From the NCBI GenBank assembly GCA_003268905.1, contig QLTU01000011.1:50393-114392 (forward strand): a DNA stretch of 64,000 nucleotides, given 5' to 3'. Shown here in pieces: positions 25,971-36,945 of this stretch (position 1 is the first letter of the stretch; each line of letters opens with the position of its first letter). Under the pieces are notes generated by a model. That model saw nothing but the letters and a program-made list of their open reading frames with translations, was not told the origin of the DNA and made no database searches. The translations under genes were made by a program, and so were the position numbers. The stretch is from Acidovorax defluvii. Its GTDB lineage: Bacteria; Pseudomonadota; Gammaproteobacteria; Burkholderiales; Burkholderiaceae_C.

Positions 25971-27452
25971 CTACTCCAGCGCGGGCACACCGAGGGCGGG
26001 GCACGAGGCGAGGTCGGATTCGGGCGCGTTGGCAGCATCGGCCAGCTGGCGGGCCGCGTCGCGCAGCGCGGTGCGCAGGCCTTCTTCCAGCACCGGGTGA
26101 TAGAACGGCATGCCCAACAGATCGTGCACCGTGAGCTTTTGCTGCACAGCCAGTGCCAGCAGGTGGGCCAGGTGCTCGGCTGCGGGGGCGCACATTTCGG
26201 CGCCCTGCAGGCGGCCGGTGGCGCGGTCGGCATACACATGCAGGGCTCCACGGTTGCGCTGGGCGGCGCGGGCGCGGCCCTGGTTGGTAAAGCGGACAGT
26301 GCCGGTGACGGTGTGGGCGCTGTCCAGGTCGGCCAGGCGCTTGCCCACCATGGCCACCTGCGGATCGCAAAAAACAATGGCCAGCGGTGTGCGGCGCTGA
26401 AAGCGTGTGGGTGTGGGGGGTGTGGGTATGGCCGCCGGTGCCGCAGCGGGCGCCGCAGCAGGTGTCAGGGCGCAGGCCATGGCGTTGATGCCGGCAATGT
26501 GGCCTTCGTCGGCGGCTTCGTGCAGCAGCGGCGCATGGGTGTTGGCGTCGCCCGCCAAAAACACGGGCAGGTCACCGATCTGCTGGGTTTGCGGGTTGAC
26601 GGCGGGCATGCCGCGTTTGTCCAGCGGCACGCCCAGGGTTTCCAGTCCCAGGTGTTCGATGTTGGGCACGCGGCCCATGGCGGCGATGACCTGGTCCACC
26701 ACCACGCGGTTGGGGCCGCTGCTGACCTCGATGCCGCCGGGCACTTCGCGCAGCTCGGCCGGGGCGCCGGTGTGCAGCAGCATTTCTTCTTTGAGCAGGG
26801 CGGCCAGCTCGGCGTTGAGGGTGGGGTCTTTCAGGCCGGCCAGGTGGGGGCTGGTGGTGAAGGCGGCCACCTCAATGCCCAGGCGGGCCAGCGCCTGCGC
26901 AATCTCCACGCCAATCACTCCCATGCCGATCACTGCCACGCGCGGGCCCAGCGTGGGCTGCTCGAACAGGGTGTCGGTGGTGAGGATGCGGTCGCCAAAG
27001 GCCAGCCATTCATCCGGTACGCGGGGGCGCGAGCCGGTGGCGATGATGATGCTGCGCGTGGCGTAGGGGGTGCCGTCAATGTCTACCGCGTTGGGGCCTA
27101 GCACCGTGGCGCGGCCTGCCATGCGGGCAGCGCCCAGGGTGTCGGTGGCTTGCAGGGCGCCGGCCACAAACTGGTCGCGCAGGGCGCGCACGCGCTGCAG
27201 CACGGCGGCGATGTCGGCGGTGAGGCCCTCGGCGCCGCGCAGGCCAAATGTTTCAAAAGCATGGCGGCGGTGAAAGGCGTTGGCCGCTTCAATCAGCGCT
27301 TTGGACGGCATGCAACCCACGCGTGCGCAGGTGGTGCCCCAGGGGCCTTCGTTGACGATGAGGTAACGGTCGGTGCGCTTGCGCACCTCGCGCAGTGCGG
27401 CCAGGCCTGCCGTGCCTGCGCCGATGATGAGGGTGTCGAGCGGTTGGCTCAT
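25971..27452 (-). CDS. dihydrolipoamide dehydrogenase-like flavoprotein disulfide reductase
   Basis: The 493-residue class I pyridine nucleotide-disulfide oxidoreductase has the FAD site IIGAGTAGLAAL, redox Cys pair in GTTCARVGCMPSK, NAD site VIGMGVIGVEIAQALARLG and second FAD motif VFLAGDANTHAPLL. An Ala/Pro-rich insert (AAAPAAAPAAIPTPPTPT) precedes the dimerisation domain. The C-terminal active-site His-Glu appears as FYHPVLEEG. It belongs to the Sth/mercuric reductase/E3-like branch. With lpdA elsewhere in the window, this is probably not the PDH E3, and its electron partner is unknown. Confidence 0.85.
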   Translation of the reverse strand: MSQPLDTLIIGAGTAGLAALREVRKRTDRYLIVNEGPWGTTCARVGCMPSKALIEAANAFHRRHAFETFGLRGAEGLTADIAAVLQRVRALRDQFVAGALQATDTLGAARMAGRATVLGPNAVDIDGTPYATRSIIIATGSRPRVPDEWLAFGDRILTTDTLFEQPTLGPRVAVIGMGVIGVEIAQALARLGIEVAAFTTSPHLAGLKDPTLNAELAALLKEEMLLHTGAPAELREVPGGIEVSSGPNRVVVDQVIAAMGRVPNIEHLGLETLGVPLDKRGMPAVNPQTQQIGDLPVFLAGDANTHAPLLHEAADEGHIAGINAMACALTPAAAPAAAPAAIPTPPTPTRFQRRTPLAIVFCDPQVAMVGKRLADLDSAHTVTGTVRFTNQGRARAAQRNRGALHVYADRATGRLQGAEMCAPAAEHLAHLLALAVQQKLTVHDLLGMPFYHPVLEEGLRTALRDAARQLADAANAPESDLASCPALGVPALE

Positions 27453-27640
27453 GCGGTGTCTCCCCGGGGCCACAAAACCCGCAGTGTGCGGGCGCAGCGG
27501 CCGTTGGGTGTGTAGGCGTACAGGCATTGCGCGTGGCGGTGGGGGGCGGCAATGTGCGGGTGGGGTGCCTGCAGGGTGCGCTGGCGGGGTCGGACCGTGG
27601 GGCAGGCAGGGCCTTGTTGGATGCAGGCCGGATAACAGGG
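27453..27640. other. short gene-free interval
   Basis: The stretch between the flavoprotein start and the next dispersed repeat copy contains G-rich sequence only. I see no RNA gene or convincing ORF in it. Confidence 0.5.
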
Positions 27641-27695
27641 TTTTTGAGGCCTGGAGCTTGCTGGTAAAGCGCAGGCAGCTACTATTTATGTAGCG
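27641..27695 (+). repeat. dispersed ~50-bp repeat, copy 5 (overlaps 3' end of EAL gene)
   Basis: Contains GAGGCCTGGAGCTTGCTGGT, AAAGCGCAGGCAGCTACT and ATTTATGTAGCG. Its right end supplies the last codons and the TAA of the GGDEF/EAL gene on the minus strand. Confidence 0.75.
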
Positions 27696-30607
27696 TTTTC
27701 AACGACCTGAACCTGGGCTTGAGCCTCGGCCTGCACTGCGCTGGTGGGCTGTGCGGTGTGCGCCGGGTGGGCCGCGCCCCGCTGGTGGGCCTGCAGGTTG
27801 GCGCGCACAAAGGTTTCCAGGTGCTCAGGCAGCAGCGGGCGGCTGTAGTGGTAGCCCTGCACCTGGTCGCAACCTTGCGCGCGCAGATAGTCCAGTTGCT
27901 CGGCGGTTTCCACGCCTTCGGCGATGGTGCTCATGCCCAGGCTGTGGGCCATTTGCACGATGGCGGTGGCAATGGCCTGGTCGTCGGGGTCGGTGCCGAT
28001 GTCGCGCACGAACGACTGGTCGATCTTGAGCTGGTTGATGTGAAAGCGCTTGAGGTAGCTGAGCGACGAATACCCGGTGCCAAAGTCGTCTATGGACAGG
28101 CGGATGCCGCGCTGGCTCAGCTCTTGCATTTTTTGGGCGGCGGTTTCGGGGTCTTTCATGGCTACGGCTTCGGTCAGCTCCAGCTCCAGGCCTTCGGGCG
28201 GTACGCCGGTTTGCTGCAGCAGTCGGCCCACCAGGTCGGGCAGCCCGGGCTGGCCAAACTGCACCGCCGAGAGGTTGACCGCCACGGTCATCATGGGCAG
28301 GCCGCCATCGAGCCAGGTGCGCAGCTGGCACAGGGCGGTGTGCAGCACCCATTCGCCAATGGGCACGATGAGGCCGTTGGCTTCGGCCAGCGGAATGAAT
28401 TCGGCAGGCGACACGGCGCCCCATTGCGGGTGGGTCCAGCGCAGCAGGGCTTCGACGCCGACGATGCGGCCGTCGTGCAGCGACACCTGGGGCTGGTACA
28501 CCAGGTGCAACTCGCCACGGGGCAGGGCCTGCTTGAGGGCGTTGCCCAGGGCCAGCGCGCGCGCAGAGTGCGCCTGCATCTCGGGCGTGAAGAAGCGGTA
28601 GGTGTTGCGCCCGTCTTCCTTGACGCGGTACATGGCGGTTTCGGCGTTTTTGAGCAGGGCGTCGAGTTGGTCGCCGTCGTTGGGGGCGATGGCGATGCCA
28701 ATGGATGCGGTCACAAAAATCTCTTGCCCCGCCACCTGCAGGGGCTGGGCCAGCGCATCCAGCAGGCGGGTGCAGAGCTTGGCGGCTTCGTCCTGGCTGG
28801 TGTGGGGCAGCAGTGCGACAAAGTCATCACCGGAATGGCGCGAGAGCGTGTCGTGGTCTTGCAGGCTGGAGCGCAGGCGGTGGGAGACTTCGAGCAGCAG
28901 CAAGTCGCCCTCGCTGTGGCCCAGCGAGTCGTTGATGTCTTTGAAACGGTCAATGTCGATCCAGAGCAGGGCCAGGGCGGTGCTTTGGCTGAAAGCGTGT
29001 TGGAAGTGCGCGCCCAGCAGGGTGCGGTTGGGCAGGCCGGTGAGCTGGTCGTAGTGCGAGAGCTGCTGTATGCGCTCGGTCACGTCTTCTTTGTGGGCAA
29101 GGTAGCTGGTGACCTCGCCCTCGACGTTGCGCACCGGGTAGATGAGCACCGATTCGGTGTATTCGCGGCCGCTTTTGCTGCGGTTGCACAGTTCGCCATG
29201 CCACGGTTTGCCTTGGGTGAGCTGGGCCCACATGCCGCGGTAGGTGGCAGAGGGCGTTTTGCCCGACTGCAGCATGCGCGGGTTTTGCCCCAGCACTTCG
29301 GCGGCGGTGTATTCACTGGAACGGGTGAAGGCGTCGTTAACGTATTCGATGCGGCCCTGCAGGTCGGTGATGACGATGGGCAAGGGGTTCTGCGCAACCG
29401 CCTGCGAGAGCTTGCGCATGGCCTCTTCGCTCTGCAGGCGCTGGGTGATGTCGCGCGAGATGACCACGTAACGCGGGCCCTGGCCCGGCTGCGGGGCCTT
29501 GCGCGCCACCGACAGCTCAAACCAGCGTTGGCCGTCGGGCACCTCCAGGGCAACCACGCGGCCGCGCGAGAAGCCTGTCTGGCGGGCTTCGTCCAGGGCG
29601 GCCAGCGAGATGCGCGCGGCTTCGGCGGGCAGGGCTTCTTGCAGGGTTTTACCAAGCAAAGAGACGGTGGGTGCGACCAGGGCGCCTGCGTGGCCGGCGC
29701 GTGCGTCTATGTAGCGCCCGTCGTCGTCGAGTTCGAGCAGCGGGTCGGGCAGGGCATCCAGCGTGGCCTGCAGCTGCCGTTGCGAGTTGCCCAGCAAGGT
29801 GTAAGGCCGCTGCACGGTTTCCACAAAAACCGCGCGGTACAAAAAGGCGTAGGCCAGCACTTTGTAAAAGTGGCCCGTGAGGTTGTAGATGTCGGTGACG
29901 CCGGTGTAGCGGGTAAAGAAAAACTCGCTTTGCGCCATGACGCACGCCGCCGCAAACAGGCCGCTGGCGTTGAAGCTGCGCTGGCGGCGCATGTGCCACA
30001 GCAGCCGGGCTGCGGCGGCAAGGTACAGCGCCATCAGCGTGTATTCGAAAGCGATCTTGAAGGAGGTCAGCCCGCCGCCCGGCACAAAGGTGACGGGCAG
30101 CAGGTGCGGCGCCAGAAAGAACAGCCCGTGCAGCGCGGCCACCAGCACCAGCACCGCCGCCGTCATCAGCGTGGCCTGCGAGCGCGTGGCGGTGCTGCCC
30201 CAGGGCAGCCAGGCCACCGCCAGCAGGGCCAGTGCACTCAGCAGCCGCGCCGACAGCCAGTAGTAGATGGCTTTTTCGGACGTGTTGGGGGTAATGAAAT
30301 CGGGCATGCCGCTGTAAGACAGCATGTGGCTGAAGTCGAGCAGGCCCACGCCCAGGAAAGCGCAGCCCAGCAACAGGGCATTGAGCGGCAACTGCTCGCG
30401 CCGCACGCTCCATGCCATGCCAAAGGTGAGCGCCGCCACCACAATCGCCAGCGTTTCCAGCGCCATGTGCAGGGGCAGATAGTGCGAAACGCCCTGCAGG
30501 CCTGGAAGCATGGGCAGCGCCATGACCAGCAGCGACAGCACAAACAGCGCGACCACGGCACGGATGGCTTGGCGGGCTGCAGGCTGGTGGCTTGGGTGGA
30601 TCAGCAT
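27686..30607 (-). CDS. MASE3-like/PAS/PAS/GGDEF/EAL c-di-GMP turnover protein
   Basis: The 973-residue inner-membrane protein has about seven hydrophobic helices in residues ~15-265, like a MASE3 sensor. Two PAS regions follow (~275-395 and ~400-515), then a GGDEF domain (~520-680) and an EAL domain (~695-955). The GGDEF signature is altered to SGDDF (592-596) and no RxxD site precedes it. The EAL motif VGVEALLRW and DDFGTGYSSLSYLKR are intact, so net phosphodiesterase activity is more likely. It is transcribed alone. Confidence 0.9.
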   Translation of the reverse strand: MLIHPSHQPAARQAIRAVVALFVLSLLVMALPMLPGLQGVSHYLPLHMALETLAIVVAALTFGMAWSVRREQLPLNALLLGCAFLGVGLLDFSHMLSYSGMPDFITPNTSEKAIYYWLSARLLSALALLAVAWLPWGSTATRSQATLMTAAVLVLVAALHGLFFLAPHLLPVTFVPGGGLTSFKIAFEYTLMALYLAAAARLLWHMRRQRSFNASGLFAAACVMAQSEFFFTRYTGVTDIYNLTGHFYKVLAYAFLYRAVFVETVQRPYTLLGNSQRQLQATLDALPDPLLELDDDGRYIDARAGHAGALVAPTVSLLGKTLQEALPAEAARISLAALDEARQTGFSRGRVVALEVPDGQRWFELSVARKAPQPGQGPRYVVISRDITQRLQSEEAMRKLSQAVAQNPLPIVITDLQGRIEYVNDAFTRSSEYTAAEVLGQNPRMLQSGKTPSATYRGMWAQLTQGKPWHGELCNRSKSGREYTESVLIYPVRNVEGEVTSYLAHKEDVTERIQQLSHYDQLTGLPNRTLLGAHFQHAFSQSTALALLWIDIDRFKDINDSLGHSEGDLLLLEVSHRLRSSLQDHDTLSRHSGDDFVALLPHTSQDEAAKLCTRLLDALAQPLQVAGQEIFVTASIGIAIAPNDGDQLDALLKNAETAMYRVKEDGRNTYRFFTPEMQAHSARALALGNALKQALPRGELHLVYQPQVSLHDGRIVGVEALLRWTHPQWGAVSPAEFIPLAEANGLIVPIGEWVLHTALCQLRTWLDGGLPMMTVAVNLSAVQFGQPGLPDLVGRLLQQTGVPPEGLELELTEAVAMKDPETAAQKMQELSQRGIRLSIDDFGTGYSSLSYLKRFHINQLKIDQSFVRDIGTDPDDQAIATAIVQMAHSLGMSTIAEGVETAEQLDYLRAQGCDQVQGYHYSRPLLPEHLETFVRANLQAHQRGAAHPAHTAQPTSAVQAEAQAQVQVVENAT

Positions 30608-30705
30608 GGGCGGGGGTGGTGCCGGTTACCGGGGGTACCGCGGGGGGCGGCGAAACAGGTCTGTGTGCAAGTGTAGTAGTTGTAAAGCTGTGTACCCCGG
30701 GCTGT

Positions 30706-31308
30706 TTATGACCCGCCGGTCAGTTGGTCGGGCCAGCCGACACGGCCCTGGCCATGGTCGTTGACGCGCTGCACAAAGGCGCTCGCCCGGGTCTGGGGCA
30801 GGCGCAGTTGCAGCGTGACGAGCGAACCATGCTGCACGCCCAGCAGCTCGGCGCCCGCGGCCTCGATTTCGCGGCGCAGCAGGCCTTCCAGTGCATAGGG
30901 CACCAGGCATTGCAGCGTGGCCATGCGCTGCAGTTGCACCTTGGGCGCGTGGAGCAGGGCCTGGGCCACGCAGTCGGTGTAGGCGCGCACGAGGCCACCC
31001 GCACCCAGCTTGACGCCGCCAAAGTAACGCACCACGGTGGCCAGAACGCCTTCGAGGTCCTGGTGGCGCAGCACATCGAGCATGGGGCGCCCGGCGGTGC
31101 CGCCGGGCTCGCCGTCGTCCACGGCGGCCGATTGCCCGCCCGCCAGCAGCGCCCAGCAGATATGGGCTGCGGCGGGGTGCTGCTTCCACAGCGCATCGAC
31201 ATGCGCCTGGGCGCTGGCGCGGTCGGGCATGGGCTGCACGCAGCCGATGAAACGGCTTTTCTTGATGATGATTTCGCTGTGAACGGGCGCGGCCAGGGTC
31301 TGGGACAT
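30706..31308 (-). CDS. yigZ: YigZ/IMPACT family protein
   Basis: The 200-residue protein carries the UPF0029 N-terminal signature ([54 protein letters not shown]) and a C-terminal DUF1949 part. IMPACT/YigZ proteins are linked to translation control in eukaryotes; the bacterial role is unclear. ATG at 31308 fits the family start. It is divergent from ygiQ. Confidence 0.88.
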   Translation of the reverse strand: MSQTLAAPVHSEIIIKKSRFIGCVQPMPDRASAQAHVDALWKQHPAAAHICWALLAGGQSAAVDDGEPGGTAGRPMLDVLRHQDLEGVLATVVRYFGGVKLGAGGLVRAYTDCVAQALLHAPKVQLQRMATLQCLVPYALEGLLRREIEAAGAELLGVQHGSLVTLQLRLPQTRASAFVQRVNDHGQGRVGWPDQLTGGS

Positions 31309-31469
31309 GGGCCCCAAGCTTACCGGCACGATGGCGGGGTGCCTGGCAGGGGCAAGCGGCCCCAGCGGCGACAAAAATGGCCTGCCGCCGTAAAATGCCC
31401 GGTTACCCACCAAGACCGCGCCCCCACCATGGCCCCACCAGCCCATGGGCGGCCGCACTTCCCCCTCGC

Positions 31470-33857
<2,388 letters not shown>

Positions 33858-33906
33858 TAGCTATTAAATTAGTAGTGAAAGCGCGCTGCCCTGCCGCGCT
33901 GCGCTT

Positions 33907-34614
33907 TCAAAGCCAGGGCTGGAACGCGCCCATCCCGTACAAAAAACCTGCCAGCGCGGCGCAGTGCAGCACGATGGTTGCCCAGTAGATCGCGCGGAAC
34001 GCGGTCTTGCGGGATTTGTGGCGCATGTTCTGCTGCGCCAGCCAGGCGGCGGGCCAGCCACCGAGCAGCGCCAGCAGGTGCAACTGCTTTTCCGCGATGC
34101 GCCACTGGCCCTGGCGTGCGGCGTTTTTGTCGGCCGCGTAGAGCCACAAGGTGGTCAGGTTCAAGCCCGCCAGTGCCGCCACGGTCCACAGCGGCAGGTG
34201 CCGCGTCCACACAGCCCAGGCCACCAGCGCCGCCCACGCCAGCATCAGGCCATAGGCCAAGGCGGCGCCCGCAGGCGCGACTGGGGTGGCTTTGCGGCGC
34301 GTGCCGGCGCTTGTTTCGGTGCGGGCTGTGCTGCGGCCTGCGCGCGTGGTTTCGGGGCGGCGTGCACCCCGGGCTTGGCTGCCATGGTTGCCCGCTGGGG
34401 CGCCTTGCGCGCCTGCGGCCTGCACCGCTGTGGCGCGCGGGCCTTTGTCGCCCCCACGGATTTCTTCAAAGACCACGGCCAGGCCTTCGCGCGGCGGTGT
34501 GGTGCCCCGGTAGTCTCGGATGTGAAAGAACACATCGGCAGCCGAGCCCGGGCTGCGGATGAAGCCAAAGGCGCGCTCGGCGTTCCAGCGCACCACGGTT
34601 CCCTGCTTTGGCAT
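33907..34614 (-). CDS. cold-shock domain - DUF1294 membrane protein
   Basis: The 235-residue protein starts with a cold-shock-like nucleic-acid domain (GTVVRWNAERAFGFIRSPGS, DVFFHIRDYRG, ~1-65). A basic disordered linker (~66-115) leads to DUF1294 with four hydrophobic helices and WLYAADKNAARQGQWRI plus KTAFRAIYW. This CSD-DUF1294 architecture is known in proteobacteria, but its function is unclear. It follows the CoA-transferase gene by 17 bp and is probably co-transcribed with it. Confidence 0.85.
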   Translation of the reverse strand: MPKQGTVVRWNAERAFGFIRSPGSAADVFFHIRDYRGTTPPREGLAVVFEEIRGGDKGPRATAVQAAGAQGAPAGNHGSQARGARRPETTRAGRSTARTETSAGTRRKATPVAPAGAALAYGLMLAWAALVAWAVWTRHLPLWTVAALAGLNLTTLWLYAADKNAARQGQWRIAEKQLHLLALLGGWPAAWLAQQNMRHKSRKTAFRAIYWATIVLHCAALAGFLYGMGAFQPWL

Positions 34615-34631
34615 GGGTGTGTGCTGCCCCG

Positions 34632-35516
34632 TCAAGCCAGGGTGTGCAGCGGAATGTCTTTGGCGTGCGCCAGCGCGCTGAGCTGCGCGCGGGTCTGGCC
34701 TTGCAGGAAGCGGGCAATGGCCTCGTGCGTGGCGGGGTTGCGCAGGTGCTCCATGGTGCCTGCGGCAGGCAGGCCCGCGGCCTCGCACAGGCGGGCGGCG
34801 AAGTGGGGCTCCAGCGCCGCCACGGCCACGCGGCCATCGGCACAGGGGTAGATGCGGTAGCCCGCGTGCGCGCCGCCCACGTCGCCCTGGGGGGTGGTCA
34901 GGCCCCAGTGCAAGGGCAGGGCCAGCCACTGCGCGGCTTCGGCCAGGCCCACGTCGATGCACACGCCCGTGCCTTGCTTGCCGCGCGCCAGCAGGGCCTG
35001 CAGCACGGCTTCGCTCGCCATCAGCGCGCCTGCCATGTCGGCAAACAGCGTGGGCGGCACCTGCGGGCCGGTCAGCAGCCCGGCCTCGGCCTGGTAGGTG
35101 AGATCGTGGCCGGGTTCTTCGGCACGCTCGCCCAGCGCGCCCACGATGCGCACCAGCGACAGGCGCGGGTAGCGCGCCTGCAGCGCCTCCCAGCCCAGCC
35201 CCAGCTTGGCCAGCGCTGAGGGGCGAAAAGACGTGATCAACACATCGGTGCGCGCCAGCTCTGCATGCAGCGCAGCCTGGCCTTCGTCGGTCTTGAGGTG
35301 GGCGTGCAGCACGCGCACGCCCTGGTGCAGCTCGCCATAGGCCGCCGGGCTGTAGATGCCCATGGGGTCTGCGCTGGTGTGGCCGGGCGCTGGCAGGGGT
35401 TCGAGCTTGGTGCACTCTGCCCCCAAGTGCGCGCAGCGCAGCAGGGCGGCGGGGCCGGGCAGGTTGAGCGCCAGGCTCAGGATGCGGGTGCCATGCAGGG
35501 GTTGCAGGGGTGTCAT
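34632..35516 (-). CDS. family III CoA-transferase (CaiB/BaiF), short form
   Basis: The 294-residue protein starts with LHGTRILSLALNLPGPAAL and carries the family aspartate region GHDLTYQAEAGLLTG. FADMAGALMASEAVLQALLARGKQGTG and the helical C-terminus also fit. Class III enzymes move CoA between organic acids or racemise 2-methylacyl-CoA; this one resembles the alpha-methylacyl-CoA racemase branch. It is clearly shorter than the usual 360-400 residues. The substrate is unknown. Confidence 0.82.
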   Translation of the reverse strand: MTPLQPLHGTRILSLALNLPGPAALLRCAHLGAECTKLEPLPAPGHTSADPMGIYSPAAYGELHQGVRVLHAHLKTDEGQAALHAELARTDVLITSFRPSALAKLGLGWEALQARYPRLSLVRIVGALGERAEEPGHDLTYQAEAGLLTGPQVPPTLFADMAGALMASEAVLQALLARGKQGTGVCIDVGLAEAAQWLALPLHWGLTTPQGDVGGAHAGYRIYPCADGRVAVAALEPHFAARLCEAAGLPAAGTMEHLRNPATHEAIARFLQGQTRAQLSALAHAKDIPLHTLA

Positions 35517-35536
35517 GCGGTGGTGTCTCTGTTGAT

Positions 35537-35601
35537 TGCTATTTATTTAATAGCTGTTGGCGCTTTGTGGACGGGCTTCAAGGGCATTTTGGCCATGAAA
35601 A
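35537..35601 (-). repeat. dispersed ~50-bp repeat, copy 8 (intergenic)
   Basis: On the minus strand it reads CATGGCCAAAATGCCCTTGA, CAAAGCGCCAACAGCTATTA and AATAAATAGCA. It lies between the CoA-transferase gene and the terminator of the aminotransferase gene. Confidence 0.75.
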
Positions 35602-35620
35602 AGCCGCCCGGGGGCGGCTT
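35598..35620 (-). terminator. rho-independent terminator of the aminotransferase gene
   Basis: On the minus strand AAGCCGCC (35620-35613) pairs with GGCGGCTT (35608-35601), loop of 4 nt, followed by T residues (complement of 35598-35602). Confidence 0.85.
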
Positions 35621-35643
35621 GGGGGGCAGCGCCACTGTAGCGC

Positions 35644-36840
35644 TTACATCACCTTGGCGATCGCCTGGCAGACGTAGTCGATGTTCTTGCTGTTGAGCGC
35701 AGCCACGCACATGCGGCCGGTGTCGGTGCCGTACACGCCGAACTCGTTGCGCAGGCGCACCATCTGGTCCTTGGTGAGGCCCGAGTAGCTGAACATGCCG
35801 ATCTGCTGCGTGATGAAGGACATGTCCTGCTTCACGCCAGCGGCCTTCAGGCCATCGACCAGCTTTTGGCGCATGGCCTTGATGCGCACGCGCATTTCAC
35901 CCAGCTCTTTTTCCCACATCGCGCGCAGCTCGGGGTTGTTCAGCACGGCGGCCACCACGGCACCGCCGTGGATGGGTGGGTTGGAGTAGTTGGTGCGGAT
36001 CACGATCTTGAGCTGGCTCAGCACGCGGCCGGCTTCTTCCTTGTCGGCGCACAGCACCGACAGGCCGCCCACGCGCTCGCCATACAGGCTGAAGCTCTTG
36101 CTGAAGGATGTGGAGACAAAGAAGTTGAGGCCAGCAGCCACAAACTTGCCGATCACGGCGCCGTCTTCGGCGATGCCGTGGCCAAAGCCCTGGTAGGCCA
36201 TGTCGAGGAAAGGCGTGAGGTTCTTGGCCTTGACCACGGCGATGACCTGGTCCCACTGCCCGGGGGTGATGTCGTAGCCGGTGGGGTTGTGGCAGCAGGC
36301 GTGCAGCACGACGATGGTGCCGGCAGCGGCAGCGTTCAGGCTGGCGAGGAAGCCCTCGAAGTTGACGCCGCGCTTGGCCGCGTCGTAGTAGGCGTAGGTG
36401 CCGACTTCAAAACCGGCGTTGGTGAACAGGGCGCGGTGGTTTTCCCAGCTAGGGTCGGAGATCAGGACCTTGGCGTTGGGGCTGAGTTTCTTCAGAAAGT
36501 CGGCGCCGATTTTCAGGCCGCCAGTGCCGCCGATGGCCTGCACGGTGGCCACGCGGCCAGACTTGACCGGTTCGCTGTCGGCTCCGAACACCAGGCCTTT
36601 GACGGCGTTGTCATAGGCCACGATGCCGTCGATGGGCAGGTAGCCGCGTGCGGTAGGCGTGGACATCATGGTCTTTTCGGCGGCCTGCACGCATTGCAGC
36701 AGGGGCAGCTTGCCGTTGTCGTCGAAATAAACGCCAACACCCAGGTTGACCTTGTTGGGGTTGGTGTCGGCGTTGAATTGCTCGTTGAGGCCCAGGATGG
36801 GGTCGCGGGGGGCCATTTCGACGGCGGTGAAAAGAGACAT
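35644..36840 (-). CDS. aromatic/aspartate aminotransferase (class Ia)
   Basis: The 398-residue PLP enzyme begins MSLFTAVEMAPRDPILGLNE and has NLGVGVYFDDNGK, the cofactor segment HACCHNPTGYD, and Schiff-base Lys248 in STSFSKSFSLYGERVG. A C-terminal GRMCVAALN also fits. It exchanges amino groups between aspartate or aromatic amino acids and 2-oxoglutarate. AspC and TyrB cannot be told apart here. The gene is divergent from uvrB and ends in a clear terminator. Confidence 0.92.
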   Translation of the reverse strand: MSLFTAVEMAPRDPILGLNEQFNADTNPNKVNLGVGVYFDDNGKLPLLQCVQAAEKTMMSTPTARGYLPIDGIVAYDNAVKGLVFGADSEPVKSGRVATVQAIGGTGGLKIGADFLKKLSPNAKVLISDPSWENHRALFTNAGFEVGTYAYYDAAKRGVNFEGFLASLNAAAAGTIVVLHACCHNPTGYDITPGQWDQVIAVVKAKNLTPFLDMAYQGFGHGIAEDGAVIGKFVAAGLNFFVSTSFSKSFSLYGERVGGLSVLCADKEEAGRVLSQLKIVIRTNYSNPPIHGGAVVAAVLNNPELRAMWEKELGEMRVRIKAMRQKLVDGLKAAGVKQDMSFITQQIGMFSYSGLTKDQMVRLRNEFGVYGTDTGRMCVAALNSKNIDYVCQAIAKVM

Positions 36841-36945
36841 GAAAATCCTTGAAAGGTTGTCAGTAGCGAAGAATCCGGGCGTGGTGTACTGTGCCGGGTT
36901 GGGCTGATTTTAACGGCCCGCCAACTCCCATTGTTGACCGCCCCC

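Noticed and set aside
27719..30676. Long plus-strand frame opposite the GGDEF/EAL gene
   Set aside because: It is rich in Gln/Val/His/Arg without motifs, typical of an antisense shadow.
34632..35415. Upstream extension of the CSD-DUF1294 frame through the CoA-transferase gene
   Set aside because: The family start is the ATG at 34614; the extension is an antisense-free shadow frame of the CoA-transferase gene.
36841..36945. LexA box before uvrB
   Set aside because: No CTGT-N8-ACAG type sequence could be found in the interval.
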